From: Photobacterium iliopiscarium
GTDB lineage: Bacteria > Pseudomonadota > Gammaproteobacteria > Enterobacterales > Vibrionaceae
NCBI RefSeq assembly: GCF_003026395.1
Contig: NZ_PYOO01000001.1
Coordinates: forward strand, 558,001 to 622,000
Direction of reading: 5' to 3'
DNA length: 64,000 nt
Below, piece after piece: positions 33,555 through 43,118 of this stretch. The notes beneath the pieces were generated by a model, which had not been told where the DNA came from, did no database searches, and saw nothing but the letters and a program-made list of their open reading frames with translations. Both the position numbers and the translations under genes were made by a program. Every line of letters starts with the position of its first letter. Positions within the stretch are counted from its first letter, which is position 1.

Positions 33555-35126
33555 CTACTTAGCGTTTAAGGTGTTCATTTGTTGTTGTAATTTATCTAAT
33601 TGCTGCATTTTTGTTTTTAATCCAAGTGATTCAGCGCTGATTGCCGCAGGGTTCATTTGAGTACTCATTTGCATCGGATAATCAGGGAGAGTATTAAAGA
33701 ATTGACCTAATACGTCTTGCATTGGTACGAATAACCACATGTTGTCAGCCATCCAACGTAGATACATGCCAGATTCGTGTGGCGCTTTTTCAAATGGGTC
33801 TGCGCGAAGGTGAATAATTTGAGGCCAGTTTGGTGATACACGAACGGCATCGGCAATATTACCTTCCATGACCGCAAAATTTAATTTCCAATCTTGCCAA
33901 CGTACTGAGTTTAACTCTCCATTGGCAGTGAAATAAAGCAGTGATTCACGTGGGCCTTTCTCTGTTTTTCCCTCAAATAAAGGTTTGAAGTCATAACCAT
34001 CAATATGTACTTTAAATTCTTTACCATTGGCTTTATAACCGTTAGCGAGTTTTTCTTTTACATCTGGAACACCCGCAGCATCAAGTAAAGTGGGTAGCCA
34101 ATCTTGGTGTGCCATCATTTGGTTAATTTTAGTGCCAGGTTTGATAGTGCCAGGCCAGCGTACCAGTTGAGGGACTCGCATTCCACCTTCCCATGTCGTG
34201 CCTTTTTCACCATAAAATGGCGTAGCACCACCATCTGGCCATGTTGCTGTTTCTGCGCCATTGTCGGTTGAGTAGATAACAATGGTATTATCTGTAATAC
34301 CGAGTTGATCGAGTTTATCAAGTAAAATACCGACTTGATCGTCATGTTCCATCATGCCATCAGCATAAATACTAACCCCTGATACCCCGCGATACTTTTC
34401 TTGTAATCGAGTCCACACATGCATGCGAGTTGTGTTGTGCCAGATAAAGAATGGTTTATTTGCTTTAACCGCTTTTTCCATGAAAGCGAGTGATGAATCT
34501 AAGAATTCTTCGTCGGCATGTTCCATGCGTTTGCGGGTCATTGGGCCGGTGTCTTCAATTTTGCCGTCAGCATAGGATTTAATTACACCACGAGGACCAT
34601 AGTTTTTACGGAATTCTGGATCTTTAGGGTAGTAATAGGTCTCAGGTTCTTCCTCTGCATTTAAGTGATAAAGATTACCAAAAAATTCGTCAAAGCCATG
34701 GTTGGTTGGTAAATGTTTATCTTGATCGCCTAAATGGTTTTTGCCAAATTGAGCCGTCATATAACCTTGCTCTTTTAATAGATCTGCAATTGTTGGAGCC
34801 CAATCGGGAATACCATGTTCAGATCCGGGCATTCCAATGGTCAATAAACCCGTCCTAAAAGGCTCTTGACCTGTAATGAAGGCGGCTCTCCCAGCAGTAC
34901 AAGATTGTTGTCCATAGTGGTCAGTAAAAAGTGCACCTTCGTTAGCGATTCGGTCAATATTGGGTGTTTTATATCCCATCATTCCTTGGTTATAAGCACT
35001 GATGTTCCAATAACCCACATCATCCCCAAAAATAGCTAATATATTGGGTTGAGAGGCAGCCATTGCCGATCCTGAAGCAGCAAGTAGTCCAATACTAAGT
35101 GCAATTTTATTTAAATGATTCGCCAT
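33555..35126 (-). CDS. Exported arylsulfatase-type sulfatase (first paralogue)
   Basis: A 523-residue type I sulfatase hydrolysing a sulfate ester in the periplasm. The signal peptide IALSIGLLAASGSAMA is followed by metal residues in FGDDVGYWN, the formylglycine signature SCTAGRAAF (C76, R80), GKNHLGD, TTRMH, YSTDNGAE and a late lysine in GEKGTTWEGG. All catalytic positions are present. C in the signature means activation by either FGE or anSME; an anSME gene lies in this cluster at 49927. It is divergent from, and clearly paralogous to, the sulfatase at 35467, sharing long identical blocks such as LPTNHGFDEFFGNLYHLNAE. The substrate is unknown. Strong terminator downstream. Confidence 0.92.
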   Translation of the reverse strand: MANHLNKIALSIGLLAASGSAMAASQPNILAIFGDDVGYWNISAYNQGMMGYKTPNIDRIANEGALFTDHYGQQSCTAGRAAFITGQEPFRTGLLTIGMPGSEHGIPDWAPTIADLLKEQGYMTAQFGKNHLGDQDKHLPTNHGFDEFFGNLYHLNAEEEPETYYYPKDPEFRKNYGPRGVIKSYADGKIEDTGPMTRKRMEHADEEFLDSSLAFMEKAVKANKPFFIWHNTTRMHVWTRLQEKYRGVSGVSIYADGMMEHDDQVGILLDKLDQLGITDNTIVIYSTDNGAETATWPDGGATPFYGEKGTTWEGGMRVPQLVRWPGTIKPGTKINQMMAHQDWLPTLLDAAGVPDVKEKLANGYKANGKEFKVHIDGYDFKPLFEGKTEKGPRESLLYFTANGELNSVRWQDWKLNFAVMEGNIADAVRVSPNWPQIIHLRADPFEKAPHESGMYLRWMADNMWLFVPMQDVLGQFFNTLPDYPMQMSTQMNPAAISAESLGLKTKMQQLDKLQQQMNTLNAK

Positions 35127-35466
35127 GTATAAGTCCCATTAATTGCGATTAATTATTTGCACTTTAAATGAGTAATAATAAAACGTCGCTTTATAGGCGT
35201 TATAACCAAAAGTTATTTTATTAACTAATATATTGATTATATATGGTTTTAATTAGCTTGGTGATAAGGAATGGCTCACAAGGAAGTGAGATCTTTGTCT
35301 AAGACTTTGGTGTGGGAATTTTATCTTAAATAAGTAATAAAGATATTTTCAGTGCGACATTGTTGCATTAATAAATGTGAAGTTTATGTTAATTGAATGT
35401 GGCTTGTATTTACTTTGTAGACTATAAATATAGAGATATTTCTTATTCATGTATACAGGAGTTTAT
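35127..35466. other. Divergent promoter region between the two sulfatase genes
   Basis: About 340 bp, very AT-rich. It must carry promoters for both sulfatases. AGGAG at 35456-35460 is the ribosome site for the right-hand gene. I could not identify an operator; the LysR regulator at 46239 is a candidate controller. Confidence 0.4.
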
Positions 35467-37014
35467 ATGCCAGTTAGAAAGGGAACTCACCGTCGATTAA
35501 GTATTCTAGCCGCCGTGATGATGGGCGCTTCTGGATATACTATTGCAGCAGAAAAGCCAAATATCTTAGTCATTTGGGGCGATGATATTGGGCAATCTAA
35601 TATTAGTGCTTATACCTTTGGTTTAATGGGATATAAAACCCCCAATATTGATAGCATCGCCAAAGAAGGAATGATGTTTACTGATTATTACGCTGAACAA
35701 TCGTGTACAGCGGGGCGTTCAACTTTTATTACTGGACAAGGGGTACTACGTACAGGATTAAGTAAAGTAGGTTTACCAGGGGCTGATATTGGTTTACAAG
35801 CCGAAGATGCGACCATTGCTGAAGTACTTAAACCTCAAGGGTATATGACGGGGCAATTTGGTAAAAATCACCTCGGTGATAAAGATGAAATGCTACCTAC
35901 AAATCATGGTTTTGACGAATTCTTCGGTAATCTTTATCACTTAAATGCAGAAGAAGAGCCTGAGAATATTGATTATCCTAAAGATCCAGAATTCCGTAAA
36001 AAGTTTGGTCCTCGTGGTGTTATCCATTCTTATGCCGATGGTAAAATTGAAGATACTGGCCCACTAACCCGTAAGCGTATGGAAACGGTTGATGATGAAA
36101 CGGCAGCGGCTGCGATTGATTTCATGGGACGTGCAGTGAAAGCCGATAAACCTTTCTTTGTGTGGTGGAATGCGACTCGTATGCACTTTAGAACCCACGT
36201 GAAGCCTGAGCTTCAAGGTTCAACCGGTATCAGTAACTATGCTGATGGTATGGTCGAGCACGATAATCACGTTGGTGAACTATTAAAAGCGGTAGATAAG
36301 CTAGGTATTAAAGATAATACCATTGTCTTTTATTCAACGGATAATGGCCCACATATGAACTCATGGCCGGATGCGGGTACAACGCCGTTCCGTAGTGAGA
36401 AAAATACTAACTGGGAAGGCGCATACCGCGTACCTGCAATGGTTCGTTGGCCGGGTAAGATTCAGCCTGGTGTTGTATCCAATGAAATTATGCACCACAT
36501 GGACTGGCTACCAACATTTGCAGCCATCGCGGGTAACGACAAGATTAAAGAGGAGCTAAAAGAAGGCACTAAACTCGGTAACAAGAGTTTTAAAAATCAT
36601 CTTGATGGCTATAACTTCCTACCTTATTTAACAGGAAAAGAAGATAAAGGTCGTCGTGAAGAGATCTTCTACTTTACCGATGATGGTGATTTAGCTGCGT
36701 TGCGTTATAACAAATGGAAAGCTGTGTTCATGGAGCAACGTATGAAAGGTACGTTACAAATTTGGGCCGAACCTTTTGTTACCCTACGTGTGCCTAAACT
36801 GTTTAATTTACGTATGGACCCATATGAAGTCGCTGATGTAACGTCAAATACTTACTATGATTGGTTATTAGATCACGCGTATATGTTTGTTCCGGCACAA
36901 GCGTATGTAGGCAAATATCTAGAAACCTTTAAAGCGTTCCCACCTCGTCAAGAAGCGGCAAGTTTTAGTTTGGATCAGGTAATGGAAAAACTGAAACAAC
37001 CGCAGAGTAAGTAA
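35467..37014 (+). CDS. Exported arylsulfatase-type sulfatase (second paralogue)
   Basis: A 515-residue type I sulfatase. The signal peptide RLSILAAVMMGASGYTIAA is followed by WGDDIGQSN (metal), SCTAGRSTF (C80 to formylglycine, R84), GKNHLGD, ATRMH, YSTDNGPH and a late lysine in SEKNTNWEGA. The start at 35467 is preferred over an ATG at 35449 because AGGAG precedes it at 6-base spacing and the leader then has normal length. The protein differs from its paralogue mainly in the loops after the signature (KVGLPGADIGLQ against TIGMPGSEHGIP) and in the C-terminal ~120 residues, so the two probably act on different substrates. It is followed by a terminator, then the multihaem cytochrome gene. Confidence 0.92.
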   Translation: MPVRKGTHRRLSILAAVMMGASGYTIAAEKPNILVIWGDDIGQSNISAYTFGLMGYKTPNIDSIAKEGMMFTDYYAEQSCTAGRSTFITGQGVLRTGLSKVGLPGADIGLQAEDATIAEVLKPQGYMTGQFGKNHLGDKDEMLPTNHGFDEFFGNLYHLNAEEEPENIDYPKDPEFRKKFGPRGVIHSYADGKIEDTGPLTRKRMETVDDETAAAAIDFMGRAVKADKPFFVWWNATRMHFRTHVKPELQGSTGISNYADGMVEHDNHVGELLKAVDKLGIKDNTIVFYSTDNGPHMNSWPDAGTTPFRSEKNTNWEGAYRVPAMVRWPGKIQPGVVSNEIMHHMDWLPTFAAIAGNDKIKEELKEGTKLGNKSFKNHLDGYNFLPYLTGKEDKGRREEIFYFTDDGDLAALRYNKWKAVFMEQRMKGTLQIWAEPFVTLRVPKLFNLRMDPYEVADVTSNTYYDWLLDHAYMFVPAQAYVGKYLETFKAFPPRQEAASFSLDQVMEKLKQPQSK

Positions 37015-37033
37015 TTAAACATTGATTAATATT

Positions 37034-37056
37034 TGGGCTCTTCGGGGCCCATTTTT
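37034..37056 (+). terminator. Terminator after the second sulfatase gene
   Basis: GGGCTC-TTCG-GGGCCC, a GC-rich stem with a stable UUCG tetraloop, followed by ATTTTT; 20 bp past the sulfatase stop. Confidence 0.9.
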
Positions 37057-37194
37057 CTTATCTAAGATAAACCGCTTTTATTCACATAACCGTTAATGCT
37101 AATGGAAAATTCATCCGATATAAGCTATATCTGAAATATCGCTATATTTTATTTTAAATACAATGATTTAGTTAATATCAATACAAGGATGTAT

Positions 37195-39441
37195 ATGATT
37201 GATAAACCAGTCTTCGCTATTTTTTGCCAAGTATGGATAAGCCTAATGATGTTGACATCAACGGCTTTTGCTGCGGATTTTGTGGGTAGTGATCAGTGTA
37301 TTGATTGTCATAAAGAGCAGGTCGAGGCATGGAAAGGCTCAGATCACGACATGGCGATGAAGCACGCTGATAAAGACAGTGTGTTAGGTGATTTCAATGA
37401 TGCGACGATCAAATTTAAAGGCAAAGTGAATCGTTTTTTTACTAAAGGCGATCAATATTGGGTCAATATTGAAGGGCCTGATAACCAGTTTCATGATTAT
37501 AAAATTAGTTATACGTTTGGCTTTGAACCACTACAGCAATATATGGTGGAATTTGACGATGGACGTATTCAATTAATTCCATTTGCTTGGGATGCTAGAG
37601 CGCAAGAGCAAGGAGGACAGCGTTGGTATCATCTTTATCCTGAAATGGAAAAAACTGATGCGTTTTATTGGACTAACACTGGTCAGAATTGGAACTTCAT
37701 GTGTGCAGATTGTCATTCTACCGATGTTAAGAAAAACTATGATGCTAAAACGAATACTTATAACACCCAATGGTTTGAAATAAACGTTGGTTGTGAAGCT
37801 TGTCATGGGCCTGCCAGTGATCATATTTCATGGGCTAAAGGTGAGCAAAAAAACACTACGGCTCATTATGGTTTTGGACGTGATTTAAGTAAGTCTGTTA
37901 AAGAATGGGTGTTTAAAGAAGGGCATTCAACCTTGCAGCCCAAAGAAATTCAATTTACAGATCAAATAACGGTGTGCGCGCAATGTCATAGTCGTCGAGT
38001 GCAATTAAATGAAGACCAAGCACACGTTAATGGCTCACTACTAGACAGTTATTTACCGAGCTTAATTACGTCTGAGTTATACCATAATGATGGTCAGATT
38101 TATGATGAAGATTATGTTTATGGTTCTTTCATGCAGTCAAAAATGGCTGAAAAAGGGGTAACCTGTACTAACTGTCACAATCCGCATTCAACCAAATTAG
38201 AGATTCCAGAACAGGCCGTCTGTAGTCAATGCCATATAGCATCAGAATATACGCCGGAAAAACATACTTTTCATAAAGCAAACACAGAAGCCTCACAATG
38301 TACCACTTGCCATATGCCTGAAACGACGTATATGGGGGTGGATGCTCGACGTGATCATAGTTGGCAAATTCCTCGTCCTGATTTAAGTAAAAATATTGGT
38401 ACCCCCAATGTCTGTACTCAATGTCATCAACAACAAGATGATGCTTGGGCTGATAAACACGTCGGTCAATGGTTCCCTGATTCACCTTATCGAAATCAAC
38501 AACATTTTGCGGTCGCATTTTATGCCGCTGATATTAATTATCGAGGCGCAGGTGATGCACTGTCTTACACGGCTCAAGATGTAAAACAAGCGGGGATCAT
38601 TCGTGGTTCAGCATTACAGCGCTTGGGTGCTTTTCCAAGTAAGAATACGATTGTGGCTTTAGGACGAGCAATAAAACATGACGATCCATTAATACGTTTA
38701 GGCGCAATTCAAGGCTCTGCTGGATATTCAGCTTACGATCGGTGGCAGATATTATCGCCGTTATTAACCGATAAAGTACTTGGTGTGCGAACGGAAGCGG
38801 CAGGAGCATTAGCGGCATATTGGCCAGAGTGGAACCCATTACAGCGAGAACAGTTATCGCCAGCATTAGATGAGTACATTGAAATTCAATTATTTAATGC
38901 CGACAGAGGCTTTGGAATGACGAACTTAGGCAATGTCTATCGTGCTCAGGGAGAATTTAAACAAGCAGAACAGGCATATTTAAAGGCAATAAAAGTTGAG
39001 CCTTACTTTGTTAATAGTTATGTCAATCTTGCTGATTTATATCGAGCACAAGGCAATGAAATGAAAGGGGTTGCATTAATGCAGCAGGGGATCACCGCGC
39101 AACCTAAATCTGGGGCATTACGTTATAGCACAGGGCTGGCATTATTACGTCTAAACGACAAAGCACAAGCATCCACTTATTTTAAACAAGCGACAGCCGT
39201 TGATCCTCAAAATGCGCAATATTGGTATATTTATGGTCTTTCTTTAGAACAGAGTAATACCAATCAAGCCGTAAATGCATTAGCAACAGCATTCAGTTTG
39301 AGTGCAAATCCGCAGCATTTATTTGCCCAGTGTGATCTGTTGTTAAAAGCGAAATCATCACAAGCAAAAGTCTGTATTACTCAGTTGGAACAATACGCCC
39401 CTAAAAATGTCATTGATGCACTTAAGAAACGGCTTTATTGA
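37195..39441 (+). CDS. Exported octahaem c-type cytochrome fused to HEAT and TPR repeats
   Basis: A 748-residue periplasmic protein. The signal peptide ends ...TSTAFAAD. Eight CxxCH haem-attachment motifs occur between residues 35 and 411: CIDCH, CADCH, CEACH, CAQCH, CTNCH, CSQCH, CTTCH and CTQCH. A HEAT-like stretch follows at about 455-545 (IVALGRAIKHDDPLIRLGAI...VRTEAAGALA), then tetratricopeptide repeats at about 555-735 (MTNLGNVYRAQGEFKQAEQA, NLADLYRAQGNEMKGVALMQ). Such proteins move electrons and use the repeats to dock partners. I choose the ATG at 37195 because AAGG lies 6 bases before it; the ATG at 37189 overlaps that site. It lies between a sulfatase gene and the MoxR/Bat operon. 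The electron donor and acceptor are unknown. Confidence 0.88.
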   Translation: MIDKPVFAIFCQVWISLMMLTSTAFAADFVGSDQCIDCHKEQVEAWKGSDHDMAMKHADKDSVLGDFNDATIKFKGKVNRFFTKGDQYWVNIEGPDNQFHDYKISYTFGFEPLQQYMVEFDDGRIQLIPFAWDARAQEQGGQRWYHLYPEMEKTDAFYWTNTGQNWNFMCADCHSTDVKKNYDAKTNTYNTQWFEINVGCEACHGPASDHISWAKGEQKNTTAHYGFGRDLSKSVKEWVFKEGHSTLQPKEIQFTDQITVCAQCHSRRVQLNEDQAHVNGSLLDSYLPSLITSELYHNDGQIYDEDYVYGSFMQSKMAEKGVTCTNCHNPHSTKLEIPEQAVCSQCHIASEYTPEKHTFHKANTEASQCTTCHMPETTYMGVDARRDHSWQIPRPDLSKNIGTPNVCTQCHQQQDDAWADKHVGQWFPDSPYRNQQHFAVAFYAADINYRGAGDALSYTAQDVKQAGIIRGSALQRLGAFPSKNTIVALGRAIKHDDPLIRLGAIQGSAGYSAYDRWQILSPLLTDKVLGVRTEAAGALAAYWPEWNPLQREQLSPALDEYIEIQLFNADRGFGMTNLGNVYRAQGEFKQAEQAYLKAIKVEPYFVNSYVNLADLYRAQGNEMKGVALMQQGITAQPKSGALRYSTGLALLRLNDKAQASTYFKQATAVDPQNAQYWYIYGLSLEQSNTNQAVNALATAFSLSANPQHLFAQCDLLLKAKSSQAKVCITQLEQYAPKNVIDALKKRLY

Positions 39442-39525
39442 TGAGGACTATAACCAATAGTTATGGCGGATTTGATTAAGATAATACGCAGTCAATAATC
39501 AGGCAAGTGGGCATAAGGAGAAAAC

Positions 39526-40542
39526 ATGAATCAAACTCAACAGGCTATTACAACGCTTATCTCTCAAGTCGAGGCATCGGTGATTGGTCAATCCGATGTG
39601 GTTCGTGCACTTGTTATTGGGTTATTAACGCAGGGACACGTTTTACTTGAAGGATTACCCGGCACGGCAAAAACACGCTCAGTTAAGTCATTGGCGGATA
39701 ATTTACAGACCTCATTTGGACGAATTCAATTTACGCCTGATTTACTGCCTTCCGATGTAACAGGAACTGAAGTCTATCAAGAATTAAATGGTAAACCGCA
39801 ATTGCATTTTCAAGCTGGACCTATTTTTAATAGCATTGTGCTTGCCGATGAAATTAACCGCGCACCAGCAAAAGTTCAAGCGGCGTTATTGGAAGCGATG
39901 GCAGAAAGAACAATAACCGTCGGTGATAAAACGCACGTATTACCAGAACTTTTTATGGTACTAGCGACGCAAAACCCCGTAGAACAAGAGGGAACGTATC
40001 CACTACCCGAAGCGCAAATGGATCGATTTATTATGAAGATCAGCGTTGATTACCCTGATGATGATGCTGAACTTGAGATTATTCGCCTTGTGCGCCGTGA
40101 AGAAACTGATTCTAAGCTAACCGCTGAACCGGATACCGATAAAAATAACGCTAATACTAATACTAATACCAATATTCAATTAGATCCCTCCATTGTGATG
40201 CAAGCACGAGCTGAGCTTGCGCTGGTGGAAATATCTGAAATTAGTGAACGTTATATTGTGGCGTTAGTGATGGCAACGCGTAAACCTGAACGTTATTTAG
40301 CATCGTCACTTTCTCGTTGGATAGAGGTGGGAGCAAGTCCTCGCGCTTCAATTGCATTAGACAAATGTGCCCGTGCTTATGCATGGCTACAAGCGAGAGA
40401 TTATGTTGAACCTGATGATATTCGAGCAATGGCACACGCGGTATTAGGACATCGGATTACGTTGAGCTATGACGCATTAGCTGATGGTGTGACTCAACAA
40501 CAAGTGATAGATGAATTGTTGGATTATGTTGTTATTGGGTAG
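39526..40542 (+). CDS. MoxR-family AAA+ ATPase
   Basis: A 338-residue cytoplasmic chaperone-like ATPase. Walker A is LEGLPGTAKT (K49), Walker B VLADEINRAP, sensor 1 ATQNPVEQEGTYPLPEAQMD, followed by the helical lid (SPRASIALDKCARAYAW). MoxR proteins work with VWA-domain partners in assembling or activating exported protein complexes, exactly the partners encoded next. An unusual KNNANTNTNTNI low-complexity insert follows residue 200, encoded by a short tandem AATACT repeat. AAGGAG precedes the ATG; 8 bp separate it from the DUF58 gene. Confidence 0.92.
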   Translation: MNQTQQAITTLISQVEASVIGQSDVVRALVIGLLTQGHVLLEGLPGTAKTRSVKSLADNLQTSFGRIQFTPDLLPSDVTGTEVYQELNGKPQLHFQAGPIFNSIVLADEINRAPAKVQAALLEAMAERTITVGDKTHVLPELFMVLATQNPVEQEGTYPLPEAQMDRFIMKISVDYPDDDAELEIIRLVRREETDSKLTAEPDTDKNNANTNTNTNIQLDPSIVMQARAELALVEISEISERYIVALVMATRKPERYLASSLSRWIEVGASPRASIALDKCARAYAWLQARDYVEPDDIRAMAHAVLGHRITLSYDALADGVTQQQVIDELLDYVVIG

Positions 40543-40550
40543 GGCTTTTT

Positions 40551-41486
40551 ATGAGTAAAAAAAGCACAGACAGCCGTATTCATTGTGAATATAGCCAACT
40601 TATTAAATTACAATCTCAAGCGGGATTTTTCAGCTTATTACCCAATTTAAAAGCAGGTACAGCGTTGTCGGGTCGCCATTCGTCTATTTTTCGAGGACGG
40701 GGATTAAATTTTGAAGAGTTACGACATTACCAATTAGGGGATGACATTCGTAATCTTGATTGGAAAGTGACGCTGCGAACGGGAAAACCCCATGTTCGCT
40801 CATATACCGAGGAGAAAGATCGCAATTTTATTATTTGTGTCGATCAACGCAGCAGTATGTTCTTTTCATCCATTGATACCATGAAATCAGTGGTTGCCGC
40901 AGAATTGGCAGCATTGACCGCATGGCGCATTCTTAAAGATAGCGATCGTGTTGGGTTTATTATTAATACTCCCGATCAAATTCATTGGTTAAAGCCAAAG
41001 CGATCTCAAGCTGACCTGCTGCATCGATTACAGCTATTGTCTGATGTGAATCAATCGCTTGATGTCAGCAGTAATGACAACTATGAGGTTGGATTTACTC
41101 AATTTGTTACGTTATTAGGTCGTTTGAAACTCAAAGAAGCCACCATCATTATTTTAAGTGATTGGCATGGGGCCACGGTTGATGAAATTACCCATCTGAA
41201 ACATCTACAAAAACATAATGATCTATTAGGGGTATTAATTTCTGATCCTTTTGAATCTCAGTTTCCATCGCAATACAGCCATTGGGTGGTGGGTGATGGA
41301 GCGTATCAACTTAATTTAAGTGATGCTAAGCGGTTTGATTTAGCCAATAAAGGCTTAGGTGAACATCAAGATTTAAAGAAAGAGCAATTAATTCAATTGA
41401 TGGCGACAAAAGGGCTGCCATTGATTGAAGCGGATACGTCGGGTCATCATCTTGAACAATTTAAACGTGCAATTGGAGGCCGATAA
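40551..41486 (+). CDS. DUF58 domain protein (VWA-like, MoxR partner)
   Basis: A 311-residue protein with the DUF58 signature GRGLNFEELRHYQLGDDIRN-LDWK followed by TGKPHVRSYTEEKDR and a VWA-like core (FIICVDQRSSMFF). No signal peptide is seen. DUF58 proteins occur in nearly every MoxR/Bat operon and probably link the ATPase to the membrane VWA proteins. Its stop codon overlaps the next start by one base. Confidence 0.9.
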   Translation: MSKKSTDSRIHCEYSQLIKLQSQAGFFSLLPNLKAGTALSGRHSSIFRGRGLNFEELRHYQLGDDIRNLDWKVTLRTGKPHVRSYTEEKDRNFIICVDQRSSMFFSSIDTMKSVVAAELAALTAWRILKDSDRVGFIINTPDQIHWLKPKRSQADLLHRLQLLSDVNQSLDVSSNDNYEVGFTQFVTLLGRLKLKEATIIILSDWHGATVDEITHLKHLQKHNDLLGVLISDPFESQFPSQYSHWVVGDGAYQLNLSDAKRFDLANKGLGEHQDLKKEQLIQLMATKGLPLIEADTSGHHLEQFKRAIGGR

Positions 41487-42022
41487 TGAGCATTCATGCG
41501 CCACCTAGTAATTACATGTTAAGAAATATGAGTGAGGTGACAATACCTGATCATGTGAGCTGGTTTCCTCAAACTATTGGCTGGAAAGTCGTTGCGGCTA
41601 TTTTGATTGTTGTTGCTTTATATTATGTTATTCAATCGATTAGGTTGTGGTGGAATAACCGTTACCGCCGAGAAGCAATGGCTCTGATGACCGTCATGCA
41701 AGCCTCAATAAATAGCACCAGTATGCCATTATCATTGCCTTTAGATGTATTTGAAGTGATGAAAGCGGTATTAGTTTATCTTAATCCTCAAAAAGCCAAT
41801 GCCTTTGGTGAAAAATTCCTTACTGATTTAGATGAGTATCGCTCACCACAAACTACACTCTTTAATGATGATCTTGGTCAGAAGTGGATGCGGTCTTTGG
41901 TGCGAAAACAGTGTCCATTATCCAAGCAAGAATTATCAGCACTAATGACGTTATGCCAGCAATGGTTAGTCGAACATGGTGAACTTCATTTAAAGATAAA
42001 TGGAGGCCAAAATGTTGTTTAG
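41486..42022 (+). CDS. DUF4381 membrane protein of the Bat operon
   Basis: A 178-residue protein. An N-terminal region has VSWFPQTIGWKVVAAILIVV, where the membrane helix begins, followed by RLWWNNRYRREAMALM and a cytoplasmic helical part (LPLDVFEVMKAVLVYL). This matches the small DUF4381 proteins found between DUF58 and VWA genes. Overlaps the DUF58 gene by 1 bp and the following VWA gene by 11 bp, so translation is coupled. Confidence 0.85.
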   Translation: MSIHAPPSNYMLRNMSEVTIPDHVSWFPQTIGWKVVAAILIVVALYYVIQSIRLWWNNRYRREAMALMTVMQASINSTSMPLSLPLDVFEVMKAVLVYLNPQKANAFGEKFLTDLDEYRSPQTTLFNDDLGQKWMRSLVRKQCPLSKQELSALMTLCQQWLVEHGELHLKINGGQNVV

Positions 42023-43118
42023 TCAATTGGAGTTAGTGAATCCATATTGGTTATGGCTATTACCATTACCGATTATTATTTATTGGTTTATTCCTGCTTA
42101 TCGCACTCGTCAATCAGCGATAAAAGTGCCTTTTTTTGATGTGCTAGTACAAGCGTTAGATGAAACGCCGTCTGCGGGGGCAAGTCAGTTAAGTGCCCGT
42201 TATTGGCAAAAAACATTGCTAATTATTTCATGGTGTTTATTAATTTTCGCCTTAACTAAGCCGACTATTTTAGGTCCACCACAAACACGAGAAAGTTTAG
42301 GGCGAGATGTGATGGTGGTCGTGGACTTATCAGGCTCCATGGCTGAGCGAGATTTTGTCTCAAAAACAGCATCTGATAATGGTGGTATTCAGAAAATATC
42401 ACGCTTAGATGCTGCGAAAGAAGTACTAGCTGATTTCGCAACAACGCGTCAAGGGGATCGCTTAGGGCTGATTTTATTTGGCGATGCTGCGTTTGTGCAA
42501 ACACCGTTTACAGCGGATCAAAAAGTATGGTTAGCACTCTTAAATCAAACTGATGTGGCAATGGCTGGTCAAAGTACCCATTTGGGTGATGCAATCGGGC
42601 TCGCGATTAAAGTGTTTGAGCAAAGTGCATCTGCTGAACTTTCTACTTCAACCGAGCCTCAACAACAGAATGAAAAAAATGAGAAACCTCGAGAGAAAGT
42701 TGCGATTGTATTAACTGATGGTAATGATACTGGCAGCTATGTTGAGCCGATTGATGCCGCTAAAGTTGCTGCGGCTAAAAATGTTCGTATTCATATGATC
42801 GCCATGGGGGATCCCACCACGATTGGAGAAAAAGCATTAGATATGGATGTGATCAATCGGGTTGCGGAAGTATCTGGAGGGCAAGCATTTCAAGCTATTA
42901 ATCGGAATGAATTAGAACAAGCTTATGCGGTAATTGGTGAGTTAGAGCCGCAGTTATATAAAAGCACCACATATCGACCTAAAAAGTCGATTCATCAATA
43001 CCCGATTATGCTGATTGTAGTGATGTATCTGTTTGGCTTTGGGGTTGCAACGATGCGACGACAGTTGACATCATCGTCAAATAAAGCCGCGCCAGACTCA
43101 GGAGAAAAACATGTTTAA
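42012..43118 (+). CDS. BatA-type VWA membrane protein
   Basis: A 368-residue inner-membrane protein. Two helices near the N-terminus (YWLWLLPLPIIIYWFIPAY, TLLIISWCLLIFALTKP) flank a VWA domain whose metal site is VVDLSGSMAERD, with later ILTDGNDTGSY. A C-terminal helix (IMLIVVMYLFGFGVATM) closes it. I use the ATG at 42012, which has GGAGG upstream; the ATG at 42000 would overlap that site. It overlaps the next gene by 8 bp. Confidence 0.9.
   Translation: MLFSQLELVNPYWLWLLPLPIIIYWFIPAYRTRQSAIKVPFFDVLVQALDETPSAGASQLSARYWQKTLLIISWCLLIFALTKPTILGPPQTRESLGRDVMVVVDLSGSMAERDFVSKTASDNGGIQKISRLDAAKEVLADFATTRQGDRLGLILFGDAAFVQTPFTADQKVWLALLNQTDVAMAGQSTHLGDAIGLAIKVFEQSASAELSTSTEPQQQNEKNEKPREKVAIVLTDGNDTGSYVEPIDAAKVAAAKNVRIHMIAMGDPTTIGEKALDMDVINRVAEVSGGQAFQAINRNELEQAYAVIGELEPQLYKSTTYRPKKSIHQYPIMLIVVMYLFGFGVATMRRQLTSSSNKAAPDSGEKHV

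Noticed and set aside
38168..38866. Open frames antisense to the cytochrome gene
   Set aside because: The plus-strand frame carries eight haem motifs and repeat domains; the antisense frames have no protein-like features.
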